Counted from the first letter of the stretch, positions 35,430 to 48,454 are shown. The stretch is DNA of 64,000 nucleotides from Cryphonectria parasitica EP155 (GCF_011745365.1 NW_024468913.1:2046001-2110000); one strand, 5' to 3'. A program made the numbers and translations. The notes: generated from the sequence alone by a model not told the origin.

Positions 35430-38400
35430 CACCCACCTCCCCCTCGTCTATAGTCGGCAGCCCAGTCCACCCAGGCGCCGTGGTGGGTTCCATCTCTGTC
35501 CTCTTTTGGTATCAGCTACAGGACACGAAGTGCGCCGCCAACCCTTTTTTAGTCTTCTTCTTTTTTTTCCCGGGTTGCGGCCGCTGAGGTTGACTAGGCC
35601 GAGCAAATCCATCTGCACCAGACTTGAAAAACTGAGCCCCCCTCCCCTTCTCTCAGACAATGCGACAACCTCGGATGTGAAAACGTTAGGTTCCCTACAG
35701 GCCGCCTTGGCTGAAGTGTGTTTCTGTTATTATAGACATTGGATGAAGCACATATTGACTATAATTCCTGTCCACCCAATCGCGTCTATTTTCGACTCGA
35801 AAGCCTTGGATCTCCTCCTGTAATTTTATCCTCGCTCGTCTACAGTTGCAGAGCTCAGAGCAAAGTCCCATCCCCCCCGGCCTGGCGTGTTTCCACCTGC
35901 GCCTTGCCTCTTTGTTTACCGCACTACTTGCATTTTTCATGCATCTAGGTCCCGGCGTTCTGGTTCACCTAATCAAATCACGTCTACAAGTCGTATGACC
36001 TTAGGCAAGAAGGCAGTTAAGTCCTATGCCCTGTTTATGAAGAGTTATTGTGTGGACCCTCCTGGGGAGTTACACTAGCTAGTGCTCACGGCTCAACCCC
36101 CTTCTTTCGTCGCGAGATTGCGTGAAGGGGCCCGGGGGGGGGGGGCAGAAGGAGAAGGCGATCAGTGCGATGCACTATGCCCTACACCGCAGCAGCACCG
36201 CAACGGCGAGCATTGACGGATTGGTAAAGCAAAATTTTGAGTTGTGGGGGTGCGACAATTGTTTCGTATGGGTGTTCTGATGGCGCCATGGGACGGAAAG
36301 GGTTGTGTCTCTGTGCAGCGAAAAGACAGCGAATCCAAGGCCGATAGTGAGACGACACCCACACCCACCCACGCGCACACACAAAAGAAGGAATAACAGA
36401 ACGAGTTAATAATGACATGCCAATTTATCGATACTCCCAACGGCTTATGCTTGATGTTTTTGGGGGGCCGGGAGGAGGGGGGCTACCAAGTCATCTCTAC
36501 TATACTGCGACAATTATCACATCAACAAGGCGCGCATTCAGTGTCTCCTAACCAAAGAAACACCCCAGCTCGATGTCCCTCATACGATCTACTCTCAGAA
36601 TACTAGCAACTTAGCATTACTTCCGCGGAGACAAGAATACAAGCCCAGCCTCTGAAAACGTTCTCAAGCCTTCAAAGCCCTACATGAACGTCTTGACGAA
36701 TCTCTCTCTGTCTTGTCGTGCTCTCACTAGCAGGGAATCACCGGCGCCTAATTTGTCCAGGGAAGCGCTTGTGCCATGCGTTATAACAGTGATAGGATCT
36801 ATCCCACCTGCATGGACTAGGACAGGTGTCTCTGGCATGGAGGGAGGGTAGCTTTAACGGTTGATGCCGGCACTGTGCGAGATGAACTGTAGTCCCTCGA
36901 GGTCACCGATTCATGACTGCATACACATGTACATCAAGTGAGCCTGTCTCTATTTCTGCTTTGCCGAACTTGGCGAGCCTCCCAACGTGCATCTTAGCCT
37001 TGCGACTTTTCTCATCACGGTACTTGAAGGAAGAAGAAGAACCAGACAATCGGTCTTGTCGGCACGCCGAGCGCGCGGTAGTCTCAGAACCAACGGTCAA
37101 GAATCCTTGCCACGTGGTGTCTTGGACCTTTGAAGGCATCCGCCTTGCTTTCATTTCATGAACAGACTAGCATCATGTACTCCATCATCATCGGGCTGGA
37201 TATGAATGGAAAGGCGGATCAACAGAAGCTTGAGTCCCCTTGTGCCTTGTGTTTTCTCCTGAGGGAATATTGGCTCCGTGTTGGTCTCACTTCCTAATTA
37301 TGAGTTTCTCATTATGCCATCGTATATGTTAGCTGTACACAAGTGTAGATATACTCATCGCGCCTGGGAGGTCTTGGCCAACATTGAAGCATATAATATA
37401 CCAGGTGTCTGTAATGGTCGATGCTGCCCAATGTCCTCCCATCGTCACATACGCACAAATGCATCACATCCCACTCTCCATGTCACCCTCCATTTCCTTT
37501 ATTTGTAGAAGAGGCTTTAGACATAATCAGCCGAGATCCCGACGGATGCGTGGAATAGAAGAAGAAAAAACGCGCGCCTGACGCCCCTCCTTCTGCCTAG
37601 GTACACATCTGCAAGTCCCGAGATGTGGCTCCTGCTCGATCCAGGGATCCGCATGCTGACGCTTGACACCCTCACCAACTTACCACTAGCCAGTCAGGTA
37701 AGTATCTTAAACGACTGTTGGTACTTAGCGTCGTCACGATAACCAATCAACCAGTCAGGCAATCACTCGGCGCCTCCTCCAGAGATTATCGGTAAGGCTG
37801 TCTGTCAACAAGACCGACCGAACCTGGTAGATCATTCAACACTAGCATGGGGGTGTTCATTATAATGTCGGCAAACAGAAATCGTCTCTCAGGATTTTCA
37901 AGTAGAAAGACAAGTCGTCCAGCACTAGTAGATCTCGGCCCGCTGGCCCTTGTGGCAAAGTTATCTCTTAGGTCGCAGTAAATGAGCAGAGCTAGGGCAA
38001 GCAACGGGTGCCTTAATCCAGATCGTGGCCTGGTTCGTTCTGTGCGTTTTTCCCCCTTCCTTTTCTTCTTCAAACTTCCAGGCTGCTTGGAAGGAGTTTC
38101 CTTCTACTCAGGATCGCCCTTGTGCACCGCCTACGCAAGAGCCGGCTATACCCAGACCGTGGTGTTCCAAGGTCTCGGACTACTTTCATGATAGTGCTGT
38201 GCATTTGGGTAGTTTCATGAGGTTGCTGGTTTAAGCCGCCGACAGTGTCATGGTGTGAAGCCTTGTTTTACCTGCCTCAATACTTGCGGAGCGCCAGCCG
38301 TTTCTCCGTTCATTGGTTGCCCTCGTGCCACATCCGTCATATACTCGTATCTGACACGAAGTCTTCTTTTTTTTTTTTTGACGAGCTTCCTGTCTAGGGA

Positions 38401-39178
38401 CTTGAAAGTTCCAACAGGTGTCTAGTAGAACAATAGATGCAGATGGACGGCGGTCTGAGACAGGGCAGACATCTTCTTCTGGTTGGAACAGGGCTTGGAG
38501 CCCATTGAAGGTGCCCCTCCCGCTTGTGACCTGTAACGAGTCGGTGCATCTTGATATGAAAATCCATTACACAAGTACCTTATTCAAGCGAAAAAAGAAT
38601 TGCCACCTGGCCAAGACCTCACTCACATCTTAGCAAACCTTGGAACGGTAGCGCTCGCGAATACTTCTCAACTCATCGCCTGCAGCTTAGAAAAGTCAGT
38701 CTGTTCTACCTGGGTCAAATCGATGTCTCGTTCCAGTTGTACAAGTGCGAGATTGATCTGCCTGTGGCTGACACCCGCGCGCATTAGATTTTCTTGACGT
38801 ATGCTTTGCCACGCTCTGAGGAGCAAATCTCACATGAGATGAGCTCCGCTCAGCTCAGAATACTGCCGAACACTGTCAGCAAAACGTTGCCTGTGTCACC
38901 GTGTATATCTCACGTATAACATCTATGTTTATGTTAGTAGGCAAGTGAAAAGCTTTATGCCATGCTAATTCGTAGCTGAGAGAGTAAGCGATGGCCCGTC
39001 CTTCTGGCCTGCTGACTTGTACAGCCGTACCTGTTCTCAACCTATAGTATCCTATTTCTCGAATCAGAAAGTAATTTTTTCTTCTTTAATTAATCCTTCA
39101 TTGGTGATCTTCTCTACCATCATTGCCAGCAATCAGAACTGGCCTGCGAGAGGAGATCCACATATACCATTTCATCTC

Positions 39179-39211
39179 AAAAAAAAAAAAAAAACCCCCC
39201 AAAAAAAACCC
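39179..39211. repeat. A/C homopolymer block
   Basis: A16, C6, A8 and C3 follow each other without interruption. It is in gene-free DNA and could mark the poly-A end of a decayed retroposed copy, though no such copy was recognised. Confidence 0.7.
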
Positions 39212-41383
39212 AGTAATCTATGGAGCTGGCTTGCTTCCCATATTCATTGCCCATATTTAATCTTCAAAGGCAATCTTTATGTGTTACCTCTAATATAGCA
39301 GACGTTTAGTCAGGCACGCCACAAGTAAGAAGAGCAGAAGGTCGCTCCACTGCTGAACTTGTGGATGAACGTGACACGGAGCCTGCGATCGTGATGGTGA
39401 TTGTTATCCTTGTTGAGTAGCTCGTGAAAGCCCTGGTCCTCTCTTCAGTAGCCAAGGGCGCGCATGTGATTGATATCAGAGTCGCTGAGCAGATCTCCAA
39501 AGATCTAAAAAGGACTTAGAGCATGTACACTTAGATTCTGAGTTCTCCCTTACTGAGCTTTCTGGCACATGTCCAAGTCATAACCTGTATGGAAATTTGT
39601 CATGTTCATGGCTCAAACGTGAAGTGAAAGGAGTGGTGTGAGGTGCACCAAAGCCGTAAATTTTTGGTGTTATAGAAAAGAGAGTGACTGATGCTGTCCT
39701 GTCTCTCGCTGTCTGTTACTAGCTAACACATTTCATATGGTCCATTGCCTCACTCCGGTCGTGCCATGTAGGCAGTTCCTCGCAGCACACTCTTGGAGTT
39801 TATCATTGCTACTGCGGGTACCAGGCTTGAAGACCTTCCCATCTTTGAGGGCTGAAGCTTGTCCCGTGGCAGCTGTATTGAGGGAAGCCACTGCAGCAAT
39901 ATGACTACAGAACTTCATAATACAGCAGTTTCTGGCTCCAATATAGGTGCATAGATTGGAGAATGTAGATTACTTGAATAGATCCATGTCTGTGCTGAGA
40001 CCTGAGCAGCTCTCTCTGCGCATCTTCTCTTGATAGCCCCTTTATCTCTCAATTCAGGGTGATTGTATTCTTGATGAGACCTACGAGAGCCAACAGATTG
40101 AGATGCTCCACGCGATCCAGCTGCTGCTTTCATTGTTAAGTGTCTAGATTGGATGCACCACAAGATCTTAGCGGTGACAGTGTTGGCTTCAAGTCCATCC
40201 TTGGACACAACCCCGTGACTGGACATACTTGCATGGCGTGTGTGGACGATCTCACATCCAGGTCTCGGAACTATGTGGTTCACTGCAACTTCCTAACACC
40301 ATTATGCATAATGTAACCCTGTGTTTCTTTTGCTAAATTTATGTGAGTTCTGTGCTCTGATACTACGATAGGGACTCCCTGATTGTTGCCTGCTTGTAGG
40401 TATGCTGTAAGTTATGGCTATGAGAAACGCAGAAACTTGGTCTATGATGCAAAGTGATGAGTCCAAGTGAAATAGCTCCTTGCTAAAGTTTTGATAAAGT
40501 CTCTCACTCATACGAGGATGATGTTGAAAGAGATAAACATTACTCAGCAAAATATTCCAGCTTAGTTAGAGAAAAACCCTGATGATCTTAGTATGGACTT
40601 CATCACATTGGACAAAATCATACAAAATCTATAAAGATCAAGCTGCAAACTAACATACTTTTACCTGATAATATCATTTATTCTTCCCTAAAGAGAAGTT
40701 TGCTTATCAGATTCTCTGGTTTAGTAATTTGGCGTTCATTAATATGCTAGATCATAAGCTGCTTCTGTCTGATTTAAAGTGTTATCTGCACTCGTTTGTT
40801 ATTCACTTTGACCTCATCCAAGCTTCAGCATCAAATATCCAGAAAGTGAAGCATGGAAAGGATAAATCAGATGGCTTGACAATAGGAAATATTCAGAATA
40901 TTGACTTGATCTCTTGATTCGCATGTTGACAAGTTCGATAGGGTTCGAAAAGATTTTGAAAAGTGTCGATGCACATGTGAATATTTTCCAATCCATGCCA
41001 CATCTGAGAATGGAAACTTTCTTGTATGCTCATATGCATCGATACCTGAATTCATCCCATCACGTATCAAGAAGTTTCGAGAACAAGGGAAGTCTGCTCC
41101 ATTCACCAGGTAAATACTGGAATGTGGTAGCCCCTTCCTTCTGGAGCCTCAGTGCCCCGCTTCCCTGCTATATTGCACCTGCTTCATCTTGTTAATTGTC
41201 TGAGAAGCTGAATACTTTGATCTTCTCAACAATTCCAGCAGCTTCGATCATGGCTCTCGCACCCCAGCACTAAGTATTTAACTCCAGTTCCTTTTTCCTT
41301 TGGCATCCGTTCTTCTTCCTCTTCCTGTTCTGTCCCTGCTTTTTCTTTTCTTTTCTCCCCAACAATCATTAAATTTTTTCAAG

Positions 41384-42768
41384 ATGGCAAAGCCAACAAC
41401 AGAGGAACTTATCCAGCGAATGTCCCAAAACGGGGCGGGTACTGGTGAGAAGCGCACGGAAGCGGTCGAAGACCCTGCTATGTTGCGCGCAAGGCTTATT
41501 GAAGCCTTGAAGAAAGCGCGACTGATAGAGCGGGAGGAGGACCTGCTTCCTTGTGCTTCTCAACCTGATCCTGCCCGCCCACCGGCCCCTTCTTCCCTCC
41601 CTGCCCAGTCCGTCTCGCCTCAATCCATATCTCCATCATCCAATTCGACCTTGACTGCGGCCGATCAAGAATCGCCGGCTTCTTCCTCGTCCTCCGAGCT
41701 TTCACACGACTCGTCAGACGAGGAATCACAGGAATCGACAATGTGTTCACCAAAGACAGCAAAAGAGCTGTCATTATCGACTGGCCAATACCATGCCGTC
41801 ACCAGTGACCACCAAAGCGGTCAGGAGCCGGATGATGAGCCCCAAGCACCAGGACTTGTGCTTGGAGGCTACGTCAGCGGAAAACCTGTATACTTCGCGA
41901 CTAAGGAGTACGTTTTTCCTTTTTTCCCTTTCGCAAAGACCCTACCTCAAAGAGGCAGGGGAGGTTGAGAGACACAGAGAGTGAAAGGGAGAAAACAGAA
42001 TCGGCTTTGCTTACGTTTGCAACAGAACTTCGGAGCCCAAAGCGATCGAGACCAAGACGGCCATTGGCCTGCGACACGTACAACAGCCTATAGAGACCTG
42101 CTTTGGACAGACGCCTACCGATGTGCTGGCTGGCGCTGAATCGAACCAGCCAAGCCTCCCCTCAATGCCACCCAATCGCACCTTCTCCAACGACTGGTTC
42201 GCTGTTGGCAAGTCCTCCTTGGGCGGCTATGGCATCTCTGCCGCCGTCGATATCCCGAAGCATACACACTTCCTTGTCGAGAAACCATTCATCCGCCTCA
42301 AGAAGTATTGCGAGCTCCCAGGCAAATATGCAAAGCTGTCTCAGGAAGAGAAGCTCGTCTTCGACAATTTGCACGAGTTCGACAAGCAGGACAGAGCGCC
42401 TGTCTTCAAGAAGTGGAACGCGAACAGGTTCGTGCTTGGGAACGATAATAAACAAGTCTCGCAGGACAGAGTGAATACTGATTTTGTACTCCAGCTTCGT
42501 CCTCGGCCAAGGCGAGGGCTGCTTTGCTATTGCTTCCAATTTCAACCACGCCTGCCACTCGAAGCGCAATGCGCAGTACTGCTGGGACGGAAAGCGGCGC
42601 GTGATGACTTTCACCTCGATACGCGAGATCGCGAAGGGAGAGGAGATCTTCATCTCGTATGGCTCGGTCTGGGAGTTGCTCTTGGAGAAGTTCGGCTTCG
42701 CCTGTGAGTGTGGAGGGTGCGAGGGCTATGGCTGGAAGATACCAGCCAAACCCTGGTATGCGGAGTAA
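41384..42768 (+). CDS. SET-domain protein
   Basis: Three exons: 41384-41907, 42026-42427 and 42495-42768, giving 399 residues. The first 175 residues are low-complexity with a helical N-terminus (TEELIQRMSQ; MLRARLIEALKKARLIEREE). The SET core starts near residue 195 with GKSSLGGYGISAAVDIPKHT and FLVEKPFIRLKKY. The cofactor and knot part is GEGCFAIASNFNHACHSKR with the NHxC motif, then REIAKGEEIFISYG and a post-SET-like CECGGCEG. Such proteins methylate lysine on histones or other proteins. The short SET without MYND zinc finger is common among fungal SET proteins of unknown substrate. The first intron (118 nt) uses GTACGT and CAACAG; the second (67 nt) uses GTTCGT and CTCCAG. Confidence 0.85.
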
Positions 42769-44249
42769 TAGAAGGCCATTGGAGGGAGCAGGCGGTATTG
42801 CAATTATTTCTCTTCACCGAAAAACTTGCCCAGGGGAAGAGAGTCGTTCTGGGGGAGGCATAACAGAGCCTGGGGGAGGAAGTTGAGATCGGGATGGTGG
42901 ATATCTTTTCCACTCGGAAAGGACTACTTTGCGCATTTGCTGCACCTTCGGGGCGTTTGCGGAGTAATCAAGTCTGATCAATGCATACATACGACAGTTG
43001 GGAGGGATGAGGACTGCATTTGATAGAGATCAATATATTTGCGTTACTACTTTGCACGAATGAAGAACATTGGCACCGTCGATGAATGACCGCCCTCGTC
43101 CTTATATTGATATGGTGCCGGACTTAGGCGATGCCTCGCCAGTGACAGCCAGGCCCTCTCAAACGGTCTCCCCTGATATTGTTCCCTCCAAAATCGAAGC
43201 AGCCGTCTGATTTCATGCTGTCTAAGAACCGGAGTCGCAATCGATAACAATGATGAAGCATTTATTCCTGGCTGAAGGGCACAAGAATGGGAAACAATCT
43301 CGCGGGATCATCAATTGTGTCGGGTGACCAAAGGAAACAAAAACATGCTCATCTGCTTTGAAATCATGCAGGACACCAACAGAAAAAACTCGCCCGTGTC
43401 TACTGGTAGTTACTCAGAGGATGTAGAGGCCCTACTGCTCTAAGGACATGTAACCCCCTCTTCTCCCTCAAGCGGCCCTGATTATTGCCCTTCTCCTTAC
43501 ATAACAAATTGGCCTCGAATTATTATTAGTCGCAATTGCGCACCATCAACGCCAGTGTCTTTGGGGGGGGGGGGGGAGGGCAGGTCTGCTTGTTGATTAC
43601 TCAACTACGAGGAATATCCGAGTTGTATATGTCAGCAAGTAGACGCCTTGCCAGCGACTTGGGTGTGCGTACTTTCTTTTCTTCCGAGGTGGAGGAGGGG
43701 GGGTGGGGGCCGGACCGTATAACGCAGTGAGCAGCATCTTGCCGTGGCTTTAGCGGCTCAGCTTTCCAGACAAGACACCAAGTCAACCATTCAAGGGCCT
43801 TGAAGAATATCCCCGAGGGCCTTAAACGCCCAAAGAAGGGTCGCTAGTCCTTTCGTCCCCCAAAAGTCCCTCGCGTCTTCGGCTTTTTCCGTGTATTCGT
43901 GCTTGCCGGGGGCCTGGCGATGATAGGACTATGTAATAAAAGGACACCGCCCGAGTGGACATCCTACGATAGCTGGCCACCATTGCTTCATCTTTTGACT
44001 ATTTGTTGCAATCATGCTGACCGATTTCGTGGAAGCTTTGCATCGCACAAACCTGTTGGAGGCTGATGTCTTATAAAAAGACAGTTCCAGGCGGTCTGGT
44101 CCCACTTAAAAAGGGGACAAGACGTTCTTTCGTATTCATTCATACGTGCGGGACCTGATTGGACGCTCACTCACCGACCTTACATCATTGAGTTCATTTT
44201 TGTTTGCTTTACTTTTCAAGGTGCTTGTGTTCAATCTGTGATACTCAAA
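42769..44249. other. Spacer SET gene / MFS gene
   Basis: About 1.5 kb without a supported gene. It contains a 14-G run at 43563-43576 and, near its right end, the MFS promoter. Confidence 0.55.
44072..44080 (+). promoter_or_regulatory. Possible TATA box of the MFS gene
   Basis: TATAAAAAG lies about 170 bases upstream of the MFS start codon, a usual distance for a fungal TATA element with a short leader. No other evidence of function is available. Confidence 0.35.
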
Positions 44250-45674
44250 ATGGGCACAGAGATGGAGTATTCGTCTCCAACCTCCGACTCGGAAAAGCCA
44301 GAGGTCTCGGATCGGGAGAATGAGGTGCAGTATTGCGAGGCGGCCTCCGAGAAAGACGATACTGGCCCAGCCACGGCTTCACAAACCGCCACGGCCCCGG
44401 CCACCTATGTACGATCTCAGCTGCCGGCTTCAGCAGCACCAGACGCGAACTCGTCTGGGCACGGCCCCATACCGAACGGCGGACTGCAGGCCTGGCTGCA
44501 AGTGCTGGGCTCATGGGTGGTCCTCGTGGCCACATGGGGCTTGGTCAACACGTTTGGTGTCTTCCAGACCTACTACGAGACGGAACTCCTCAGCACCTCG
44601 TCATCAGCGTCCATTTCCTGGATTGGCTCGATCCAGGCGTGCCTGCTCATGCTGGTCGGAGTGGTGGCCGGGCCGCTCTACGACGCGGGCTTCTTCCGGT
44701 ACCTGCTCTCCACAGGGCTGTTGCTCATCATCTTTGGCCAGTTCATGATCTCCCTCGGCACGGCGTACTGGCACATCCTCCTCGCACAGGGTGTGTGCGT
44801 CGGCATCGGCATGGGTCTGATCATGTTGCCTTCTACAGCCATCCTGGCACAGTACTTCACTACGAGACGGGCGCTGGCGATCGGGATCGCGAGCTCAGGC
44901 AGCCCCATCGCAGGAATCGTGTTCCCCATCGTGTTCAGCAACCTCGTGAACAGGGTGGGGTTCGGGTGGGCGACGCGTGTCATCGCCTTCATCCTGCTTG
45001 GGCTGAGTGCGATCCCCGTCGTGTTCATGCGCACGCGGGTGCCGCCGTCAGGCAGGAAACGTGCCCTCATCGACACCGACGCGCTGCGGGACCCAGCCTT
45101 CGTCTTGTTCGTGAGCGCGAGCTTCTTCTTGTTCCTGTGCCTGTACACGGCCTTCTTCTACCTGCAGCTGTTTGACGAGTTGCACGGTCTGTCGAGCCTC
45201 GCATTTGCGCCGTACACGGTCACCCTGCTCAACGTGGGCAGCGTCTTCGGGCGGCTGCTTCCCAACTACTTCGCTGATAAGGTAGGCAGCGTCAACACCT
45301 GCCTCGCCTGCGCGGCCGTCTCGGCGGTTCTTCTGCTCGGCTGGCTGGGTATCCACAACCTGGGCGGGCTGGTAGTGTTTGCCCTGCTGTACGGCTTGTT
45401 CTCGGGCGGGATCGTCTCGGTGACGCCCAGCGCGGTCATGAGCATGTCCCCAGACATGTCGCGCGTCGGCACGCGGATGGGCATGACATTTATGCTCGCG
45501 GGCTTCTCCATCTTGCTTGGTACACCCATCGCGGGTTGGATCCTGGGTGGATTCAGTGAGAGCGAATGGAAGGGCGTCATTGGGTATTCGGCGGCTGGCG
45601 TGACGGTGGGAACGTGTTTGTATGCGGGCTCGAGGTTGGTGTTGTACAGGCGGAATGGTAAATTGGTGGCATGA
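44250..45674 (+). CDS. MFS transporter, monocarboxylate (MCT) type
   Basis: Single exon, 474 residues from the ATG at 44250 (MGTEMEYSSPTSDSEK). A 75-residue hydrophilic N-terminus precedes PNGGLQAWLQVLGSWVVLVATWG, the typical start of fungal monocarboxylate-permease-like transporters (DGGxxAWxxxxG...). GVFQTYYETELL, SISWIGSIQACLL, the R-rich loop FTTRRALAIGIASSGSPIAG and GFGWATRVIAF follow; about 12 membrane segments can be counted. The second half holds SSLAFAPYTVTLLNVGSVFGRLLPNYFADKVG. The family moves carboxylates or small organic solutes with protons; the substrate cannot be read from the sequence. No biosynthetic genes adjoin it. Confidence 0.9.
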   Translation: MGTEMEYSSPTSDSEKPEVSDRENEVQYCEAASEKDDTGPATASQTATAPATYVRSQLPASAAPDANSSGHGPIPNGGLQAWLQVLGSWVVLVATWGLVNTFGVFQTYYETELLSTSSSASISWIGSIQACLLMLVGVVAGPLYDAGFFRYLLSTGLLLIIFGQFMISLGTAYWHILLAQGVCVGIGMGLIMLPSTAILAQYFTTRRALAIGIASSGSPIAGIVFPIVFSNLVNRVGFGWATRVIAFILLGLSAIPVVFMRTRVPPSGRKRALIDTDALRDPAFVLFVSASFFLFLCLYTAFFYLQLFDELHGLSSLAFAPYTVTLLNVGSVFGRLLPNYFADKVGSVNTCLACAAVSAVLLLGWLGIHNLGGLVVFALLYGLFSGGIVSVTPSAVMSMSPDMSRVGTRMGMTFMLAGFSILLGTPIAGWILGGFSESEWKGVIGYSAAGVTVGTCLYAGSRLVLYRRNGKLVA

Positions 45675-47590
45675 GATTATAGAGGTTGACAACCTTTCCA
45701 AGACATTGCGTACAAATACATTATATGCTATACCTGGCAGCATATACAGCATGGAGTACAGGGATGGGTAGCCTCTTATACTGTATCATTAGGTTTGCAT
45801 GGCAGAAATACAGATGAGTGTACATTGTAAAAGATTTGAGTTTTTTATTGCAGCACCCGTTGTAAAGCATCTGGGTTGCTCCTGCAGTGCTAGGTCTATT
45901 GGAAAGTTCAAACCTGGACAGGTAAGATACCATTGGCAAAGTGATACCTGATATGCGCTTTTTCGCTTACCTATTGGACGGCTGGGTCCAGGGCTGTTCG
46001 GGGTTTCCCTTAGCCCACCTCCTCCAGCCTTACCATATTTCTTTCCATTGCTTTTCTATTGGCACAGCATCCTTAATCACCTCACATCAGTAAGATGCCC
46101 ATCAGAGAGCATATAGTGCGGCTCAAAAGCTGATGACATGTCCTTCCATATGGTGAAACGTCCTTGAATACTACGTAGTCTTCAACTACCCCCCTCCCCC
46201 CCATTATTGACCCTGCTCTCTATAAGGGCCATCAGTGATTTCTGATCAGTTCATGACTCAACTTACTTGTATGAAGGAGTTACTAATATTTCTCTGCATC
46301 AACATGCTCTTGCAGAGTGTGATGCTGGAATACTGGTTTGGTGCTGTCAAGATATCCACTAACTAGAAGATATACAGAGAGAACTACCATAGTCTTATAG
46401 TCTGGTGTGCAGGTGAGAAGTGAGAGGGGAAAGGGAGGTGGAGGAGACATGCTGACCTGCAGCTCAAAAAATTCAAAGTTGCCAACAACACGACACACCC
46501 CTGCATGCCGTCAGAGAGAAGATAGTTGTGCACCAGTCTGTCTGAAGAAGAAAAAGCAGAATCATATCATTTTGCCCTCATTCTATTCCCTCCACCAAAG
46601 CTGAAAGTTCCAGATCATCGGTCTCCTGTATGTTTTGTCAGTTTTTGTCAGACCGGACAAATCCACCACTGGGTCCAGTGGTGCTGTACAGGTCAGCCCT
46701 TATTCAGCGACATCCCCCACCATTTCCGCCTCTAGCAGGGTCAGGGTGCATTGTGCTAGGCTTGGCTTGGGCATATGGGCCCCGCGTGCCTGGAGGGTCG
46801 GTGTTATGGTATGACAGATCATGATGTAAATTAGTACCAACAGAAAGTAGCATTTCTGCAAACAGCATCACCGTTGCTGGAGAGCTATATCATAGTACCT
46901 TCCCAGCTATTACCAATGCAGACAAATCCATTACTACACAGCACACGCATGGTTAGCAGAGACAATGGGAGACAGAAATGTACCCTCTCTCTCCTTCCTT
47001 TTTGAGGAGGGAGGAAGGAGGGAGGGGTGAATCCGAGATCCCAATCCCGAGGAAAGAGAGGAGGGGAAGTCGAGGAGAGGGGGAGGGAAAGAGGGTGGAT
47101 CTGCACCTAGAGGACTCACCCTGGTAAAGAAAGCTTGGCAAGGTACTACCCGCCCACCACAGCACTGTGTAGAGTAAGCATTCTGATCATGGACTGAGAC
47201 AAAGACAGAAATCAACAGTTCCAGGGTGCCTGGGTGCCAATCGTCCATAACGGCACAAGGGCTACGAATCCGATGGAACCAACAGTTGTACAGTAGTGGA
47301 TCCTGCTGCTCTCATCAGCAATAGTCTCAAACCCAAAGACTGTGTCCTGCATTTGTGGGACCCTTTCCCCTCCCCACCCAGCCGAGCATGCCATATCTGG
47401 GACCCTGGCCTCATCATGTCAAAGAATGCACCAGCTTTCCTTGTCAGGATGACACTATGTAATATAAAGATCCCCTCATTCTCCCACCTTGCCCCTCTTC
47501 CCACTGGACTTTCTTTATTCAATTGACTCTTGTACACCTTCTAGAACCCACCTTTTGCTATCTCAACAGACTTCCAAACCCACAGTCATA
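45675..47590. other. Spacer MFS gene / WrbA gene
   Basis: About 1.9 kb with no supported gene. Purine/pyrimidine-biased stretches (GGAGGGA-rich on the plus strand at 47000-47100) open long spurious frames on the minus strand. Confidence 0.55.
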
Positions 47591-48454
47591 ATGGCTCCCA
47601 AGATTGCTGTTGTTTATGTAAGTAGCTATATCAACAGCTTCCTCGAGTGCTTGCTTATCTCTTGACAGCTTAGGTGAACAAAACAGCTAACCCATGTTGT
47701 CCTCTCCCATTAGTACTCCATGTATGGCCATGTCAAGACCATTGCTGAGGCTGAGATCAAGGGCATCGAGGCTGCTGGTGGTTCTGCCGACCTCTTCCAG
47801 TATGTATACTGTTCCTACAAGATACCATTTTCCCGTCTTCCTCTCTTCTTTCCCCTTCCATCTGCCCCCCCCCCCCCCAATATATTTCCAGCTTCACCTA
47901 GGAATCTATGAATGGCAAAACTGACGCAGGCCCTGTCTGCCTTGTCCTTTAGAATCCCAGAGACCCTCTCCGAGGAGGTCCTGGCCAAGATGCACGCCCC
48001 GCCTAAGCCCACCGACGTGAAGACGCTCACGGACCCGGCCACGCTCGTTGAGTACGATGCCTTCCTCCTCGGCATCCCCACACGCTACGGAAATTTCCCC
48101 GCCCAGTGGAAGGCGTTCTGGGACCACACGGGCGCCCAGTGGCAGACGGGTGCCTTTGCCGGCAAGCTGGCTGGCCTCTTCATCTCCACCGCCTCTCTCG
48201 GTGGCGGCCAGGAGTCGACCGCCATCGCTGCCATGTCCACCCTCGCCCACCACGGCATCGTCTACGTCCCATTGGGCTACTCCAAGACCTTTGCCCAGCT
48301 CACCAACCTCTCCGAGGTCCACGGCGGCTCCCCCTGGGGCGCTGGTACCTTTGCCGGCCCCGACGGCTCCCGCCAGCCCAGCGCGCTGGAGCTCGAGGTT
48401 GCTGAGATCCAGGGCAAGGCCTTCTATGAGACCGTGAGCAAGTTCTCCGGCTGA
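47591..48454 (+). CDS. WrbA/Pst2-type flavodoxin-like NAD(P)H:quinone oxidoreductase
   Basis: Three exons: 47591-47617, 47714-47799 and 47953-48454, giving 204 residues to the first stop. The protein begins [20 protein letters not shown], the FMN phosphate-binding loop of the flavodoxin fold. It continues with [39 protein letters not shown], the conserved [31 protein letters not shown] and [20 protein letters not shown]. It reduces quinones by two electrons and so limits oxidative stress; the family includes the minor allergen Alt a 7. Length to this stop equals the usual family length. Intron 2 (47800-47952) contains a 14-C run. The stop is TGA followed by CTA, and the frame continues as a coding-like tail (see next entry). 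Confidence 0.94.

Larger units (their letters stand above)
34926..41383. other. Long gene-free region, 6.5 kb
   Basis: No intact gene is supported. The left part has a (CA)15 microsatellite, the middle has mixed composition, and 40300-41250 is markedly AT-rich with stops in all frames. A small minus-strand frame at 39733-39918 starts with MKFCSHIAAVASLNTAATGQA, faintly signal-peptide-like, but lacks further support. A decayed mobile element is possible in 39.3-41.2 kb; no terminal repeats or transposase motifs were recognised. Confidence 0.5.

Noticed and set aside
39733..39918. Minus-strand 61-codon frame with a weak signal-peptide-like start, considered as a small secreted protein
   Set aside because: Hydrophobic core too weak, no conserved Cys pattern, and it lies in probable decayed DNA.
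42484..42494. Reading through from exon 2 without splicing in the SET gene
   Set aside because: The unspliced frame loses the NHxC and ISYG motifs; the 67-nt intron restores them.
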